Assembly (NCBI RefSeq): GCF_004136015.1
Contig: NZ_CP024866.1
Coordinates: forward strand, 1,993,464 to 2,056,290
Origin: Pseudomonas sp. ACM7
GTDB taxonomy: Bacteria; Pseudomonadota; Gammaproteobacteria; Pseudomonadales; Pseudomonadaceae
Direction: 5' to 3'
Length of the DNA stretch: 62,827 nucleotides
In this document: positions 8,896 to 17,251 of the stretch, in pieces
How the letters are laid out: every line of letters begins with the position of its first letter
Position numbering within the stretch: position 1 is the stretch's first letter
Notes under the pieces: generated by a model
The model's input: the letters and a program-made list of their open reading frames with translations, nothing else
Databases searched by the model: none
Told to the model about the DNA's origin: nothing
Position numbers and translations under genes: made by a program

Positions 8896-9807
8896 ATGCT
8901 GAATAAACGCTACTTGCCGTCGATCACCGCGCTGCAGTGTTTTGAGGCCGTGACCCGGCATTTGAGCTTCACCCGGGCGGCTGAAGAGCTGAACCTGACC
9001 CAGAGCGCCGTCAGTAAACAGGTCGCGCAACTCGAAGAATTGTTGCAGCACCTGCTGTTCCGCCGTGTGCGCCGACGCCTGCAAATGACCCCGGCCGGTG
9101 ACTTGTACCTGGTGGAGGTACGAAAAATCCTCACGCAGGTCGAGATGTCGACCCACTACCTGCGCTCCTACGGCGGTGAAACCGAAGTCCTGCGCGTCTC
9201 GACGCCTCCGACCTTCGGCGCGCGTTGGCTAGTGCCACGCTTGAAAGGCTGGCGTCTGCGCCATCCCTCGATCCATCTGGACCTGTGCAGCGAGCAGGAA
9301 GCCGACGATCTGCTGCAAGGTCGCAGCGACCTGGCGTTTTATTTCGGCCAGGGCTCACGACCCGGCACTGAATGCCTGAAGCTGTTCGGCGAAGAGCTGG
9401 TGCCGGTCTGCGCACCAGGCAGCCTGCCGAACACGCCGTTCACCGATCCTACGCAACTCACCGACCTGGTCCTGCTGCAAAACGCCTCCCGGCCCCAGGC
9501 CTGGCACGACTGGTTCGACAGTCAGGGCTACCACACCGAACACAGCTACCACGGCCCGCGTTTCGAAACCTTTTACATGTGCATCCGCGCAGCCCAGGTC
9601 GGCTGCGGTGTGGCGCTGTTGCCGCGGTTTCTGGTGGAAGAGGAATTGGCCGACGGCAAACTGGTCATACCCTGGCAGCACGCGATGCCCAGCACCGATG
9701 CCTATTACCTGGCGTATCCGGAGCATTCGGCGGAAGTGCCGAAGGTGCGGGATTTTGTGAAGTGGATGCTGGAACAGATCGATAACCCGGATGCGCCGCA
9801 GAGTTGA
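8896..9807 (+). CDS. LysR-family regulator beside amaAB
   Basis: 303 residues. The N-terminal winged HTH (about 6-65) contains LSFTRAAEELNLTQSAVSKQ, and the rest is a LysR substrate-binding domain of the GcvA/AmpR-like group. The ATG at 8896 is chosen because AAAGGA precedes it at good distance; an upstream in-frame start at 8860 lacks a site. It is divergent from amaB, the usual arrangement for a LysR protein regulating its neighbour with a pathway intermediate as inducer. The inducer is not visible in the sequence. Confidence 0.88.
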   Translation: MLNKRYLPSITALQCFEAVTRHLSFTRAAEELNLTQSAVSKQVAQLEELLQHLLFRRVRRRLQMTPAGDLYLVEVRKILTQVEMSTHYLRSYGGETEVLRVSTPPTFGARWLVPRLKGWRLRHPSIHLDLCSEQEADDLLQGRSDLAFYFGQGSRPGTECLKLFGEELVPVCAPGSLPNTPFTDPTQLTDLVLLQNASRPQAWHDWFDSQGYHTEHSYHGPRFETFYMCIRAAQVGCGVALLPRFLVEEELADGKLVIPWQHAMPSTDAYYLAYPEHSAEVPKVRDFVKWMLEQIDNPDAPQS

Positions 9808-9823
9808 GACCTGACACAACACC

Positions 9824-9846
9824 TGTGGCGAGGGGGCTTGCCCCCG
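9824..9846. repeat. Short palindromic repeat, possible terminator of the LysR gene
   Basis: GTGGCGAGGGGGCTTGCCCCCG forms a compact GC hairpin 17 bases after the LysR stop. It resembles the single short repeat common in P. fluorescens-group genomes. There is no T-run after it. Confidence 0.6.
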
Positions 9847-9897
9847 TTGGGTCGACCCTATGAGCCAACAACCCGGGCTGTCAGGCTCATAGTGGCG

Positions 9898-10707
9898 TCA
9901 CGCAATACCAAAGAGGCCGTCGACGATTTTGGTTTGAGCGAGGCGTCCGCGCAGGTCCTCATCGATGGAGGGATCATCCATTCTGTACAGCCGCACCTTG
10001 CGATACGCATTGACTCGATTGATCTCTCGCCCCAAATACTCCCAAACCACCCGCGAACATGCCGGAGTGCGATGGTCGGCCGCTGAAACACCCATCTTCA
10101 AGCCATTGAGTCGAATAATCCGGCTTTTGTAGTTTGGAATAAGAATGGTCTGACTGATCTCGTTGGACGTCAGCGACTCATAGTCGAGCAGGAACAAGCG
10201 ATCCTGTAGATAGTAGGAAACCCCAACGTATCGATACCGCTCAAATGTCCCCTCTGCCCCACCAATCTGTATCCGCTCATTTCGTTCATACACGAAATGT
10301 TGGCCCTCCTCCCTTATTTGCACCAATGAACACAGAATGCAACCTGGCTCTGTCATCGCGTAGTAGTACTCGTAGTAATAACCACAATAGGCCTTGAGCT
10401 GCGACGAAGACTGTCTGCGAAGGTGATCAAGCATGCGCTGAGGCGCTGCCATCTCGTCCGAGGGTTTGATTTTCTTGGATTTAACGCCAATGAGCGTGAT
10501 GAATTGCTCCCTCGGCAAATACATCTCGTACTCTTCAACCCCAAAAAAATCACAGATCCGTTTAAGGTTAAACGGTGTCGGAAGACTATTCCCACTCAAG
10601 TACTTATTAAACTGCCCTCGATTAATACGAAGTCTCCTACAAACCTCCGCGATAGATCGGTAGTGGCTGCATAGCTGTCTTAAGTTATTCGGAAAAAATT
10701 CACGCAT
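9898..10707 (-). CDS. HTH (XRE/Cro-type) regulator with an unknown C-terminal domain
   Basis: 269 residues. Residues 4-62 look like a Cro/C1-type HTH (IAEVCRRLRINRGQFNKYLS followed by a GVEEYEMYLP linker). The remaining 200 residues are rich in aromatic residues (YCGYYYEYYYA) and beta-like, and match no family I can name; they may sense a ligand. It is divergent from the AGCS symporter, with a perfect CTTGAG-N5-CTCAAG repeat between them. GC content is lower than in flanking genes, which suggests acquisition. Regulation of the symporter is inference from arrangement. Confidence 0.7.
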   Translation of the reverse strand: MREFFPNNLRQLCSHYRSIAEVCRRLRINRGQFNKYLSGNSLPTPFNLKRICDFFGVEEYEMYLPREQFITLIGVKSKKIKPSDEMAAPQRMLDHLRRQSSSQLKAYCGYYYEYYYAMTEPGCILCSLVQIREEGQHFVYERNERIQIGGAEGTFERYRYVGVSYYLQDRLFLLDYESLTSNEISQTILIPNYKSRIIRLNGLKMGVSAADHRTPACSRVVWEYLGREINRVNAYRKVRLYRMDDPSIDEDLRGRLAQTKIVDGLFGIA

Positions 10708-10817
10708 ATCAGCTCATCACAATAGTGCTAGAAGGCTCAAACATAGCAGCAACTCGCATCATTTTTAAGCAAGTCGCGAAATTGCACTCAGCGATACGAT
10801 AACCGGATATTACGAGC

Positions 10818-10834
10818 CTTGAGGTTTTCTCAAG
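10818..10834. promoter_or_regulatory. Candidate operator between the HTH regulator and the symporter
   Basis: CTTGAG, five bases, then CTCAAG: a perfect inverted repeat in the divergent promoter region, 58 bases before the symporter start. The size suits a dimeric HTH repressor. Binding has not been shown. Confidence 0.45.
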
Positions 10835-10891
10835 ACAGCCAACAAAAGCCGAACAATTCGCCACTACTCTAAAAACAGCAGGGAGCACTCA

Positions 10892-12352
10892 ATGCTTGAA
10901 GTCATTAATGACTTTCTCTCCGGAAAAATCCTTATTCCATTGGTCCTCGGTTTGGGAGGCTACTTCACCATCCGATCAAGATTTGTCCAGTTCAGGTATT
11001 TTTTTCACATGCTATCGGTATTGCGCGGCAGTTGGCGCACAGGCAATCATCATCTGAGCTCATTACAGGCATTAACCCTCAGCCTCGCAGGACGAGTCGG
11101 GACGGGCAACATCGTTGGTGTCGGCATCGCCGTGAGCATGGGTGGGCCAGGGGCCGTGTTCTGGATGTGGATGACCGCGCTCTTGGGCATGTCGAGCAGT
11201 TTTTTCGAATGCGCTCTTGGACAACTCTACAAACGTAGCGACGGCAACGGTCTTTATCGTGGTGGTCCATCCTGGTACATCCAGCATGGTCTGGGTAAAC
11301 GATGGCTAGGGATAATTGCCGCCCTCTTGTTGTTGGTGACCTTCGGTTTTGCAATCAATGGCCTGGAGGCTCATGCCGTATCGCACTCGCTTAAGGATGC
11401 TTTCGACATTTCGACCACTTGGTCGGGGTTGGCATTGTCGGTGATGCTGGCTGTTGTATTTGTGGGTGGGATCAAACGAATAGCAGCTGTCGCCGACCTG
11501 CTGGTACCGCTTAAAGTTCTCGCCTACGTCGGGGTCACGCTCTATGTAATTGTCCTGCAATCGGAGCAGGTGCCCTCGATGTTAATGACTATCGTCAAGA
11601 GCGCGTTCGGCCTGGATCAAGCGTTCGGCGGACTACTCGGCACTGCAATAATCATGGGTGTGAGGCGCGGTGTATTTTCCAATGAAGCGGGCCTGGGCAG
11701 CGCCCCCAACGTTGCTTCGGTGGCCAAAGTCGAACATCCGATAAGCCAAGGCGTGGTGCAAGCACTGAGTGTTTTTATCGATACCTTCGTCATCTGCACC
11801 TGCACAGCATTGGTCATCCTGTTATCCGGTTTCTATACACCCGGTTTCGAAGGCGACGGCATTGCGCTTGCACAAAACTCGCTGGCAGCCATCGTTGGCG
11901 AGTGGGGTCGAATGTTTATTAGCGTGGCGCTGACATTATTTGTATTTACCGCAATGCTCTATAACTACTATTTGGGCGAAAACAGCTTGCGGTTCATGTT
12001 CGGTGAGCCCCGAAAAACCTTGCTCATCTACCGCGCACTGGTGTTGGCGCTGGTGTTCTGGGGCTCGATTGAAGACCTTTCCACCGTACTCGCATTTGCC
12101 GACATCACCATGACACTTCTTGCCTTCGTCAACCTTATAGCCATGGCCTTACTGTTTAGCATTGGCATGCGCATCTTGAACGACTATGACGAGCAACGTC
12201 GCGCAGGAGTCAAGAATCCAGTGTTCGACTCCAGCAAGTTCAAGGATCTGGATCTCGATTTTAGGGCTTGGCCGGCGATAGAGAATGACCAGAACACGTT
12301 AAAGCATCCTGCCCACCTTTCACGTAACTGCACATATCCGCAATCGGCATAA
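10892..12352 (+). CDS. Sodium:amino-acid (alanine/glycine) symporter, AGCS family
   Basis: 486-residue inner-membrane protein with about ten hydrophobic segments. AGCS signatures are present: GRVGTGNIVGVGIAVSMGGP at about 68-87, YRGGPSWYIQ, and GVFSNEAGLGSAPNVASVAK at about 260-280. Length is normal for AlsT/DagA-type carriers, which import alanine, glycine or related small amino acids with sodium. GGGAG precedes the ATG. The divergent HTH gene suggests substrate-responsive control. The polar C-terminus after residue 440 is longer than usual and not obviously membrane-bound. The exact substrate cannot be told. Confidence 0.9.
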   Translation: MLEVINDFLSGKILIPLVLGLGGYFTIRSRFVQFRYFFHMLSVLRGSWRTGNHHLSSLQALTLSLAGRVGTGNIVGVGIAVSMGGPGAVFWMWMTALLGMSSSFFECALGQLYKRSDGNGLYRGGPSWYIQHGLGKRWLGIIAALLLLVTFGFAINGLEAHAVSHSLKDAFDISTTWSGLALSVMLAVVFVGGIKRIAAVADLLVPLKVLAYVGVTLYVIVLQSEQVPSMLMTIVKSAFGLDQAFGGLLGTAIIMGVRRGVFSNEAGLGSAPNVASVAKVEHPISQGVVQALSVFIDTFVICTCTALVILLSGFYTPGFEGDGIALAQNSLAAIVGEWGRMFISVALTLFVFTAMLYNYYLGENSLRFMFGEPRKTLLIYRALVLALVFWGSIEDLSTVLAFADITMTLLAFVNLIAMALLFSIGMRILNDYDEQRRAGVKNPVFDSSKFKDLDLDFRAWPAIENDQNTLKHPAHLSRNCTYPQSA

Positions 12353-12364
12353 ATGAAAAAAACT

Positions 12365-12394
12365 CTGAGCCATTGCGAACCCGCAACGGCTCAG
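12365..12394 (+). terminator. Hairpin after the AGCS symporter gene
   Basis: CTGAGCCATTGCG and CGCAACGGCTCAG pair around AACC (one bulge), 13 bases after the stop codon. No clear T-run follows, so termination may be partial. Confidence 0.55.
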
Positions 12395-12482
12395 CAGCGA
12401 AACTTAGCAACAATTATTGGCTATCTACAAACAATAGATTTCACTATTCAAACACGATTAAAAACTCTTAAGGAGATTGTTA

Positions 12483-12742
12483 ATGAATCGTTATCGCCCT
12501 CTTAAATCCAACACTTCCGAAGTTCCGGTGCTTTGTATAGTGATACACACATAACCCCAAATCACCTCTTTGAAAATGCCTGCTTCAGGATTCGAACCGC
12601 CACCAGTCTTTTAGAAACACTCACATCAGTAACCATAAAGCATACCGCTGACATTGATCTATACCGGCTAATACTTCCGGCTTATGTATTACTGCAGGAT
12701 GGTGTCGACACACTGGAACAAATCACCTTAAAGGCGGAGTGA
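12483..12742 (+). pseudogene. Small DUF3077-like protein gene, apparently frameshifted
   Basis: An ATG at 12483 follows a strong AAGGAG site but reads only 23 codons (MNRYRPLKSNTSEVPVLCIVIHT). Another frame, open from about 12533 to 12742, continues with SDTHITPNHLFENACFRIRT and ends TLEQITLKAE. Joined by one base near 12535-12545, the product of about 85 residues has the plan of small Pseudomonas DUF3077/DUF6124 proteins (VPxLfsV, then an ALxxAsxLLxxLT helix, then a second helix). A one-base deletion, a sequencing error or programmed frameshifting would all explain it. The family call is tentative. Confidence 0.45.
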
Positions 12743-12746
12743 GATC

Positions 12747-12974
12747 ATGGCTACCCCTGCAACTAATGAAATGCTTAAGGCTGCAATGAGAAAAGCAATT
12801 GAAACCGGCCTTATCCCTAGTTACTCGCACCTTGATGGGTATTTAAGAAGCTGGGAAAGCCTTGCGTTGGTCGTCCAAGCCGCGGTTGACGCTACCCCGA
12901 TAGTTGAGCCCCCTCCGAATTGTTCAAACAAGTGCTGTCGAGGGCTGCCACTCTCCAATTTTTGTTCCAAGTGA
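12747..12974 (+). CDS. Small hypothetical protein, 75 residues
   Basis: ATG at 12747 preceded by GGAG (overlapping the end of the previous gene's frame) and only four bases after its stop, so the two look co-transcribed. The N-terminal 48 residues (NEMLKAAMRKAIETGLIPSY, then LRSWESLALVVQAA) look helical. The C-terminus is Cys-rich (CSNKCCRG...CSK). No recognised domain, signal peptide or membrane span. Function unknown. Confidence 0.6.
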   Translation: MATPATNEMLKAAMRKAIETGLIPSYSHLDGYLRSWESLALVVQAAVDATPIVEPPPNCSNKCCRGLPLSNFCSK

Positions 12975-12989
12975 ACGGAAGGCATTACG

Positions 12990-13094
12990 ATGCTCCCGAA
13001 TAGATCGCAGCCTTCGACAGCCCATGAAATCCGCCAGAAATCGATGCTACTGCAAAAAAGGCTGGCAAACCGGGCCACTGATATGCGCCACTAG
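12990..13094 (+). CDS. Putative very small protein, 34 residues
   Basis: ATG at 12990 follows GGAAGG with seven bases between. It encodes [20 protein letters not shown] and ends [10 protein letters not shown], a basic and mostly helical peptide. It is the third small frame in a row with a good ribosome site. Part of the DNA (GATCGCAGCCTTCG at about 13002) resembles a piece of the palindromic repeat found elsewhere in the window, so it could also be a chance ORF over a decayed repeat. Confidence 0.35.
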   Translation: MLPNRSQPSTAHEIRQKSMLLQKRLANRATDMRH

Positions 13095-13159
13095 CCCCAT
13101 TCATTGAAACAGCTGCAACGTCGCCGCCACGGGCCGTGGCCAGCCTGGAGAACCCCGTT

Positions 13160-14395
13160 ATGAGCGAGAGCGTGTTTGGCGATCGCATCGTGCAGAACCT
13201 GCTCGACACCGACTTCTACAAACTGACGATGATGCAGGCGGTGCTGCACAACTACCCGAATGTGGAAGTCGAATGGGAGTTTCGTTGCCGTAACAGTGAA
13301 GATTTGCGCCCGTATCTGGCGGAAATCCGCTTCCAGATCGAGCGCCTTGCCGAATTGAGCCTGAGCGCCGACCAGTTGAGTTTCATGGAGCGCATCAGCT
13401 TCATGAAGCCGGATTTCCTGCGCTTTCTCGGGTTGTTCCGCTTCAATCTGCGCTACGTCCACACCGGTATCGAAAACGGCGAGCTGTTCATCCGCCTGCG
13501 CGGGCCATGGCTGCATGTGATCCTGTTCGAAGTGCCGCTGCTGTCCATCGTCAGCGAGGTGCGTAACCGCTATCGCTACCGTGAGGTCGTGCTGGAGCAG
13601 GCGCGCGAGCAGCTCTACCGCAAGTTCGACTGGCTCACCGCCAACGCCAGCGCGGAGGAATTGTCCGAATTGCAGGTCGCCGATTTCGGCACTCGTCGTC
13701 GCTTCTCGTACCGCGTGCAGGAAGAAGTGGTGAACGTGCTCAAGCACGATTTCCCCGGTCGTTTTGTCGGCACCAGCAACGTGCACCTTTCACGGGAGCT
13801 GGACATGAAGCCGTTGGGCACCATGGCCCACGAATGGATCATGGCCCATCAGCAACTCGGCCCCCGGCTGATCGACAGTCAGATTGCCGCCCTCGATTGC
13901 TGGGTCCGCGAGTACCGCGGCCTGTTGGGGATCGCCCTCACCGACTGCATCACCACCGATGCCTTCCTCAATGATTTCGATCTGTACTTCGCCAAGCTGT
14001 TTGACGGCCTGCGCCATGATTCGGGTGACCCGGTGATCTGGGCGGAAAAGGCCATCGCTCACTATCACAAGCTGGGCATCGACCCGATGAGCAAGACGCT
14101 GGTGTTCTCCGACAGCCTGACGCTGCCCAAGTCCCTGGAGATTTTTCGGGCGTTGCGCGGTCGGATCAATGTCAGCTTTGGTATCGGCACCAACCTGACG
14201 TGCGATATTCCGGGTGTCGAACCGATGAGCATCGTGCTTAAAATGGCCGCCTGCAACGGCCAGCCTGTGGCAAAGATCTCCGATGAGCCTGGCAAGACTC
14301 ACTGCAAAGACCCGAATTTCGTCGCCTATTTGCGACACGTTTTCAAAGTACCTGCCGCCCTTTCCAGTACATCAAGCACATCTAGCAAGGAGTGA
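13160..14395 (+). CDS. pncB: Nicotinate phosphoribosyltransferase
   Basis: 411 residues from the ATG at 13160 (CTGGAG upstream; the upstream in-frame start at 13136 is less likely). It joins nicotinate and PRPP to give nicotinate mononucleotide in NAD salvage. Family segments are [20 protein letters not shown] at the N-terminus, [20 protein letters not shown] with the conserved His, and [15 protein letters not shown] for phosphate binding. Four bases separate its stop from nadE, so salvage and the final NAD synthetase step are co-expressed. Confidence 0.96.
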   Translation: MSESVFGDRIVQNLLDTDFYKLTMMQAVLHNYPNVEVEWEFRCRNSEDLRPYLAEIRFQIERLAELSLSADQLSFMERISFMKPDFLRFLGLFRFNLRYVHTGIENGELFIRLRGPWLHVILFEVPLLSIVSEVRNRYRYREVVLEQAREQLYRKFDWLTANASAEELSELQVADFGTRRRFSYRVQEEVVNVLKHDFPGRFVGTSNVHLSRELDMKPLGTMAHEWIMAHQQLGPRLIDSQIAALDCWVREYRGLLGIALTDCITTDAFLNDFDLYFAKLFDGLRHDSGDPVIWAEKAIAHYHKLGIDPMSKTLVFSDSLTLPKSLEIFRALRGRINVSFGIGTNLTCDIPGVEPMSIVLKMAACNGQPVAKISDEPGKTHCKDPNFVAYLRHVFKVPAALSSTSSTSSKE

Positions 14396-14399
14396 ATTC

Positions 14400-15227
14400 A
14401 TGCAAGCCGAACAGCGTGAGATTGCTGAACAGCTCAAGGTCCAGCCGCCGTTCGCCGACCAGGCCGCCCTCGAGGCTGAAGTCGCCCGGCGGATTACCTT
14501 CATCCAGGATTGCCTGGTCAATACCGGGCTCAAGACCTTGGTTCTCGGCATCAGCGGCGGCGTCGATTCCCTGACTGCCGGCCTGTTGGCCCAGCGTGCC
14601 ATGCGCGAACTGCGCACCCGCACAGGCGACAACAGCTACAAGTTCATCGCTGTGCGCCTGCCGTACGAAACCCAGTTCGACGAACACGACGCCCAGGCCT
14701 CGGTGGATTTCATCGCCCCAGACGAGCGCCACACCGTAAACATCGGCCCGGCGGTCAAAGCCCTGGCCAGTGAAGTAGCGGCCTTTGAAGGCAAGCATGC
14801 AGTCTCGGTGGATTTCGTACTCGGCAACACCAAGGCGCGGATGCGCATGGTCGCCCAATACACCATCGCCGGCGCGGCCCACGGCCTGGTGATCGGCACT
14901 GACCACGCGGCGGAAGCGGTGATGGGTTTCTTCACCAAGTTCGGTGATGGCGCGTGCGACCTGGCGCCACTGAGCGGCCTGGTGAAAAACCAGGTCCGGG
15001 ACATCGCCCGCAGCTTCGGCGCGCCGGAGTCGCTGGTGGAAAAAATCCCGACGGCCGACCTTGAAGACCTGTCGCCCGGCAAACCGGACGAAGCGTCCCA
15101 CGGCGTGACCTATGCCGAGATCGACGCGTTCCTGCATGGCGAACCGGTGCGTGGGGAAGCGTTCAAGATCATTTGTGACACGTATAAAAAGACCCATCAC
15201 AAGCGAGTGATGCCGTTCGCGCCTTGA
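14400..15227 (+). CDS. nadE: Ammonia-dependent NAD+ synthetase
   Basis: 275 residues, the length of E. coli NadE and without the glutaminase domain of longer forms. The ATP-pyrophosphatase P-loop SGGVDS is at 52-57, followed by [21 protein letters not shown] and [17 protein letters not shown]. It amidates nicotinic acid adenine dinucleotide to NAD using ammonia. AAGGAG precedes the ATG at 14400; the upstream extension in the same frame overlaps pncB and is rejected. Confidence 0.96.
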   Translation: MQAEQREIAEQLKVQPPFADQAALEAEVARRITFIQDCLVNTGLKTLVLGISGGVDSLTAGLLAQRAMRELRTRTGDNSYKFIAVRLPYETQFDEHDAQASVDFIAPDERHTVNIGPAVKALASEVAAFEGKHAVSVDFVLGNTKARMRMVAQYTIAGAAHGLVIGTDHAAEAVMGFFTKFGDGACDLAPLSGLVKNQVRDIARSFGAPESLVEKIPTADLEDLSPGKPDEASHGVTYAEIDAFLHGEPVRGEAFKIICDTYKKTHHKRVMPFAP

Positions 15228-15244
15228 CTCTGCCCCTGTAGAAA

Positions 15245-15348
15245 CTTGTAGGAGCTGTCGAGTGAAACGAGGCTGCGATCTTTTGATTGTGATCTTAAAA
15301 GCAAGATCAAAAGATCGCAGCCTCGTTTCACTCGACAGCTCCTACAAG
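15245..15348. repeat. Long palindromic repeat, copy 1 (GTAGGAGCTGTCGAGTG family)
   Basis: The left arm CTTGTAGGAGCTGTCGAGTG continues into AAACGAGGCTGCGATCTTTT; the right arm is its exact complement after about 20 bases. Near-identical copies lie at 57841 and 58647 and a variant at 38851. The arms can form a 40-pair stem. Such elements are scattered between genes in P. fluorescens-group genomes. Confidence 0.9.
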
Positions 15349-15373
15349 GATTCTGGCTGGTCCAAAAATGAGC

Positions 15374-15405
15374 AAAAAAAAGCGTCCCGAGCGGACGCTT
15401 TTTTT
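15374..15405. terminator. Bidirectional terminator between nadE and azu
   Basis: A-run, then GCGTCC-CGAGC-GGACGC, then a T-run of seven. The symmetric A and T runs let it stop transcription from nadE (plus) and azu (minus). Confidence 0.9.
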
Positions 15406-15420
15406 ATGAGAACGATTCTA

Positions 15421-15867
15421 TTACTTCAGGACAACAGTGCCTTTCATCATCGAGATGTGGCCAGGGAACGAGCAGAAGAAACCGTACTTCTCGGCAGCAT
15501 CGAGCTTCGATACGTCGAAGGTCACCGAGTCGGTTTCCTTGGCGCCGATGATTTTGGTGTGGGCGATGATGCGCGCGTCACCTTCCGGCAGGTAGTTCTT
15601 CTCGATGCCTGCGGCCAGGCCCGCAGTGGCGATCGGCTGCATATCAGCCTCTTTACTCAGCACCCAGTTATGACCCATGACGTTTTTCGGCAGGTTGCCG
15701 GAGTGTTTCAGCTCCACGGTGAACGTCTTACAGCTCTTGTCGATGCTGATTTCCTTGGTATCGAAGGACATTTGATCAGTCGAATCGACAGTGACCTTGC
15801 ATTCAGCAGCCATCAATTGGCTGCTGGCCAGTGTCAGCAGGGATACCGCAACAAGTTTGGCAAACAT
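15421..15867 (-). CDS. azu: Azurin precursor (blue copper protein)
   Basis: 148-residue precursor: a 20-residue signal peptide ([20 protein letters not shown]) and a 128-residue mature protein starting [10 protein letters not shown], the exact size of classical azurin. In mature numbering the copper ligands are His46 (MGHNW), Cys112 and His117 (FFCSFPGH) and Met121; Cys3-Cys26 form the disulfide. It carries single electrons in the periplasm, classically to nitrite reductase or cytochrome peroxidase. The ATG at 15867 is chosen because it gives a normal signal peptide with GGAG upstream; the longer frame is rejected. An ANR-like box lies upstream. Confidence 0.97.
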   Translation of the reverse strand: MFAKLVAVSLLTLASSQLMAAECKVTVDSTDQMSFDTKEISIDKSCKTFTVELKHSGNLPKNVMGHNWVLSKEADMQPIATAGLAAGIEKNYLPEGDARIIAHTKIIGAKETDSVTFDVSKLDAAEKYGFFCSFPGHISMMKGTVVLK

Positions 15868-15939
15868 GGTGAATCTCCAAGGCAGGGTTAACAAAAGTGC
15901 GAATGGACAGAAGACTGCCTGAAAACTTCGCAAGTTCCT

Positions 15940-15953
15940 ATGACCTGAATCAA
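15940..15953 (-). promoter_or_regulatory. Candidate ANR/FNR box upstream of azu
   Basis: The minus strand reads TTGATTCAGGTCAT, compared with the consensus TTGAT-N4-ATCAA: the left half is perfect and the right half degenerate. It lies about 75 bases before the azu ATG. Oxygen-responsive control of azu is known in P. aeruginosa; here it is inferred. Confidence 0.45.
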
Positions 15954-16061
15954 AAATTGTATACAACTTTCGGGCTATGACACCTATCGAAACAATCTAC
16001 CAGCCAGACGTCTGGGGCGGCCCTATCATCAGGTCGTCCTCACCCATCTGGAGCGTCAGTC

Positions 16062-16151
16062 ATGTCCCTTAACAGCCTGTTGCGCCGCTTGCTCGCCGCC
16101 TACGCCTGTGGCGCCAGCGGAACCTGTGAAACACCTGAACGCGAAGTGTAG
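16062..16151 (+). CDS. Small protein of 29 residues upstream of the LOG gene
   Basis: ATG at 16062 follows GGAG by eight bases. The product starts MSLNSLLRRLLAAYACGASG and ends TCETPEREV: a short amphipathic Arg/Leu helix, two Cys and an acidic tail. The frame uses GC-rich Pseudomonas codons and stands alone between azu and the LOG gene, 60 bases before the latter. It could be a real small protein or a leader peptide. I do not recognise a family. Confidence 0.5.
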   Translation: MSLNSLLRRLLAAYACGASGTCETPEREV

Positions 16152-16210
16152 ACCTTGGAACGCAGCGTGCCTGCCTTTACTCTGTGGTCATCCTGACCAT
16201 GGAGTAAGGC

Positions 16211-16798
16211 ATGTCTTTAGCGTCCGTTTGTGTATTTTGCGGTGCCAGCACTGGCACCAACCCGGCTTATCGTGAAGCGGCTGTCGCCTTGGGGCGAGCA
16301 TTGGCCGAGCGTAAGCTGACTCTGGTCTATGGCGGCGGTGCCGTCGGGCTGATGGGCATCGTCGCCGATGCTGCGCTGGCGGCCGGCGGTGAAGTGATCG
16401 GGATCATCCCGCAAAGCCTCAAAGACAAGGAAATCGGTCACAGCGGCCTGACTCGCCTGGAAGTGGTCGACGGCATGCATGCGCGCAAGGCGCGGATGGC
16501 CGAGCTCAGTGACGCCTTTATCGCCCTGCCCGGCGGCCTGGGCACACTGGAAGAACTGTTCGAAGTCTGGACCTGGGGCCAGCTCGGCTACCACGGCAAA
16601 CCGCTGGGGCTGCTGGAAGTGAACGGCTTCTACAGCAAATTGACGTCTTTTCTCGATCATATCGTCGGCGAAGGCTTCGTTCGTGAACCGCACCGTGACA
16701 TGCTGCAAGTGAGCGAATCGCCGCAGACCTTGCTCGATGCACTGGACGCCTGGCAACCCTCGGTACTGCCAAAATGGGCCGAGCAAAAACCCAGCTAA
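16211..16798 (+). CDS. LOG-family protein (nucleoside 5'-monophosphate phosphoribohydrolase type)
   Basis: 195 residues of the TIGR00730/LYSDECARBOX family. The N-terminal Rossmann segment is [15 protein letters not shown] with [17 protein letters not shown], and the catalytic [12 protein letters not shown] is at about 104-115. Relatives release the base from nucleoside monophosphates; in plants and some bacteria this activates cytokinins. In Pseudomonas it is usually annotated as a LOG protein and the physiological substrate is uncertain. ATG at 16211 with GGAG upstream. Confidence 0.88.
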   Translation: MSLASVCVFCGASTGTNPAYREAAVALGRALAERKLTLVYGGGAVGLMGIVADAALAAGGEVIGIIPQSLKDKEIGHSGLTRLEVVDGMHARKARMAELSDAFIALPGGLGTLEELFEVWTWGQLGYHGKPLGLLEVNGFYSKLTSFLDHIVGEGFVREPHRDMLQVSESPQTLLDALDAWQPSVLPKWAEQKPS

Positions 16799-16866
16799 CG
16801 GCTGGGCATCGATACAGGGCAGAATACGCGCCGCTCAACCTCACCTTCGACCCCAGAGGATCGCCC

Positions 16867-17058
16867 ATGGCTAAACCCAATTATTCCTTCGCCAAACGTC
16901 AGAGAGACTTGGCCAAGGAGCAGAAGAAAGAGGAAAAGCTTCAGCGCAAGAAAGCTACAGCTGAAGAAGAAGCCGCCGCACTGAACCCGGATGCAGAAGG
17001 TGAAGTGGCCGCAGAAGATGATGTTGAAGCACCGAAAGATCAGGCGCCCGACGCCTGA
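16867..17058 (+). CDS. Small charged protein, 63 residues
   Basis: The N-terminal half is strongly basic and helical (MAKPNYSFAKRQRDLAKEQK), the C-terminal half Ala/Asp/Glu-rich (AEGEVAAEDDVEAPKDQ). AGAGGA precedes the ATG at 16867 at normal distance. It has the look of small conserved Pseudomonas proteins that may bind nucleic acid, but no domain can be assigned. It lies 68 bases after the LOG gene in the same direction and may be co-transcribed. Confidence 0.7.
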   Translation: MAKPNYSFAKRQRDLAKEQKKEEKLQRKKATAEEEAAALNPDAEGEVAAEDDVEAPKDQAPDA

Positions 17059-17105
17059 CACCCTCAGGGCCCGATGATCTGATCAGGCCCACCGGATCTG
17101 TGTCC

Positions 17106-17132
17106 AGGGTCAGCAGTCACTTTGCTGACCCT
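17106..17132 (+). terminator. Hairpin after the small charged protein gene
   Basis: AGGGTCAGCA and TGCTGACCCT form a ten-pair stem around a seven-base loop, about 50 bases after the stop codon. The T-run is weak. Confidence 0.6.
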
Positions 17133-17183
17133 CACAGTCCCCTCTGAAATACCCCCATCTAGAAACTATTTACACATCTCCAC

Positions 17184-17241
17184 TGTGGGAGCGGGCTTGC
17201 TCGCGAAAGCGGTGTGTCATTCAACATAGAATCTCCCACAG
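17184..17241. repeat. REP element with a truncated partner
   Basis: A complete left REP (TGTGGGAGCGGGCTTGCTCG) is followed after about 40 bases only by CTCCCACAGG, the end of an inverted copy. This is the same family as at 7117 and 34707. Confidence 0.8.
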
Positions 17242-17251
17242 GGGATCTGCG

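Noticed and set aside
9808..9897. CRISPR-like or tandem array among the repeats
   Set aside because: Repeats in this window are inverted palindromes spaced kilobases apart with no regular spacers and no cas genes.
10770..10795. Sigma-54-like GG/GC pair near the AGCS symporter start
   Set aside because: The bases around AAGCAAGTCGCGAAATTGCA do not give GG and GC at the required ten-base spacing.
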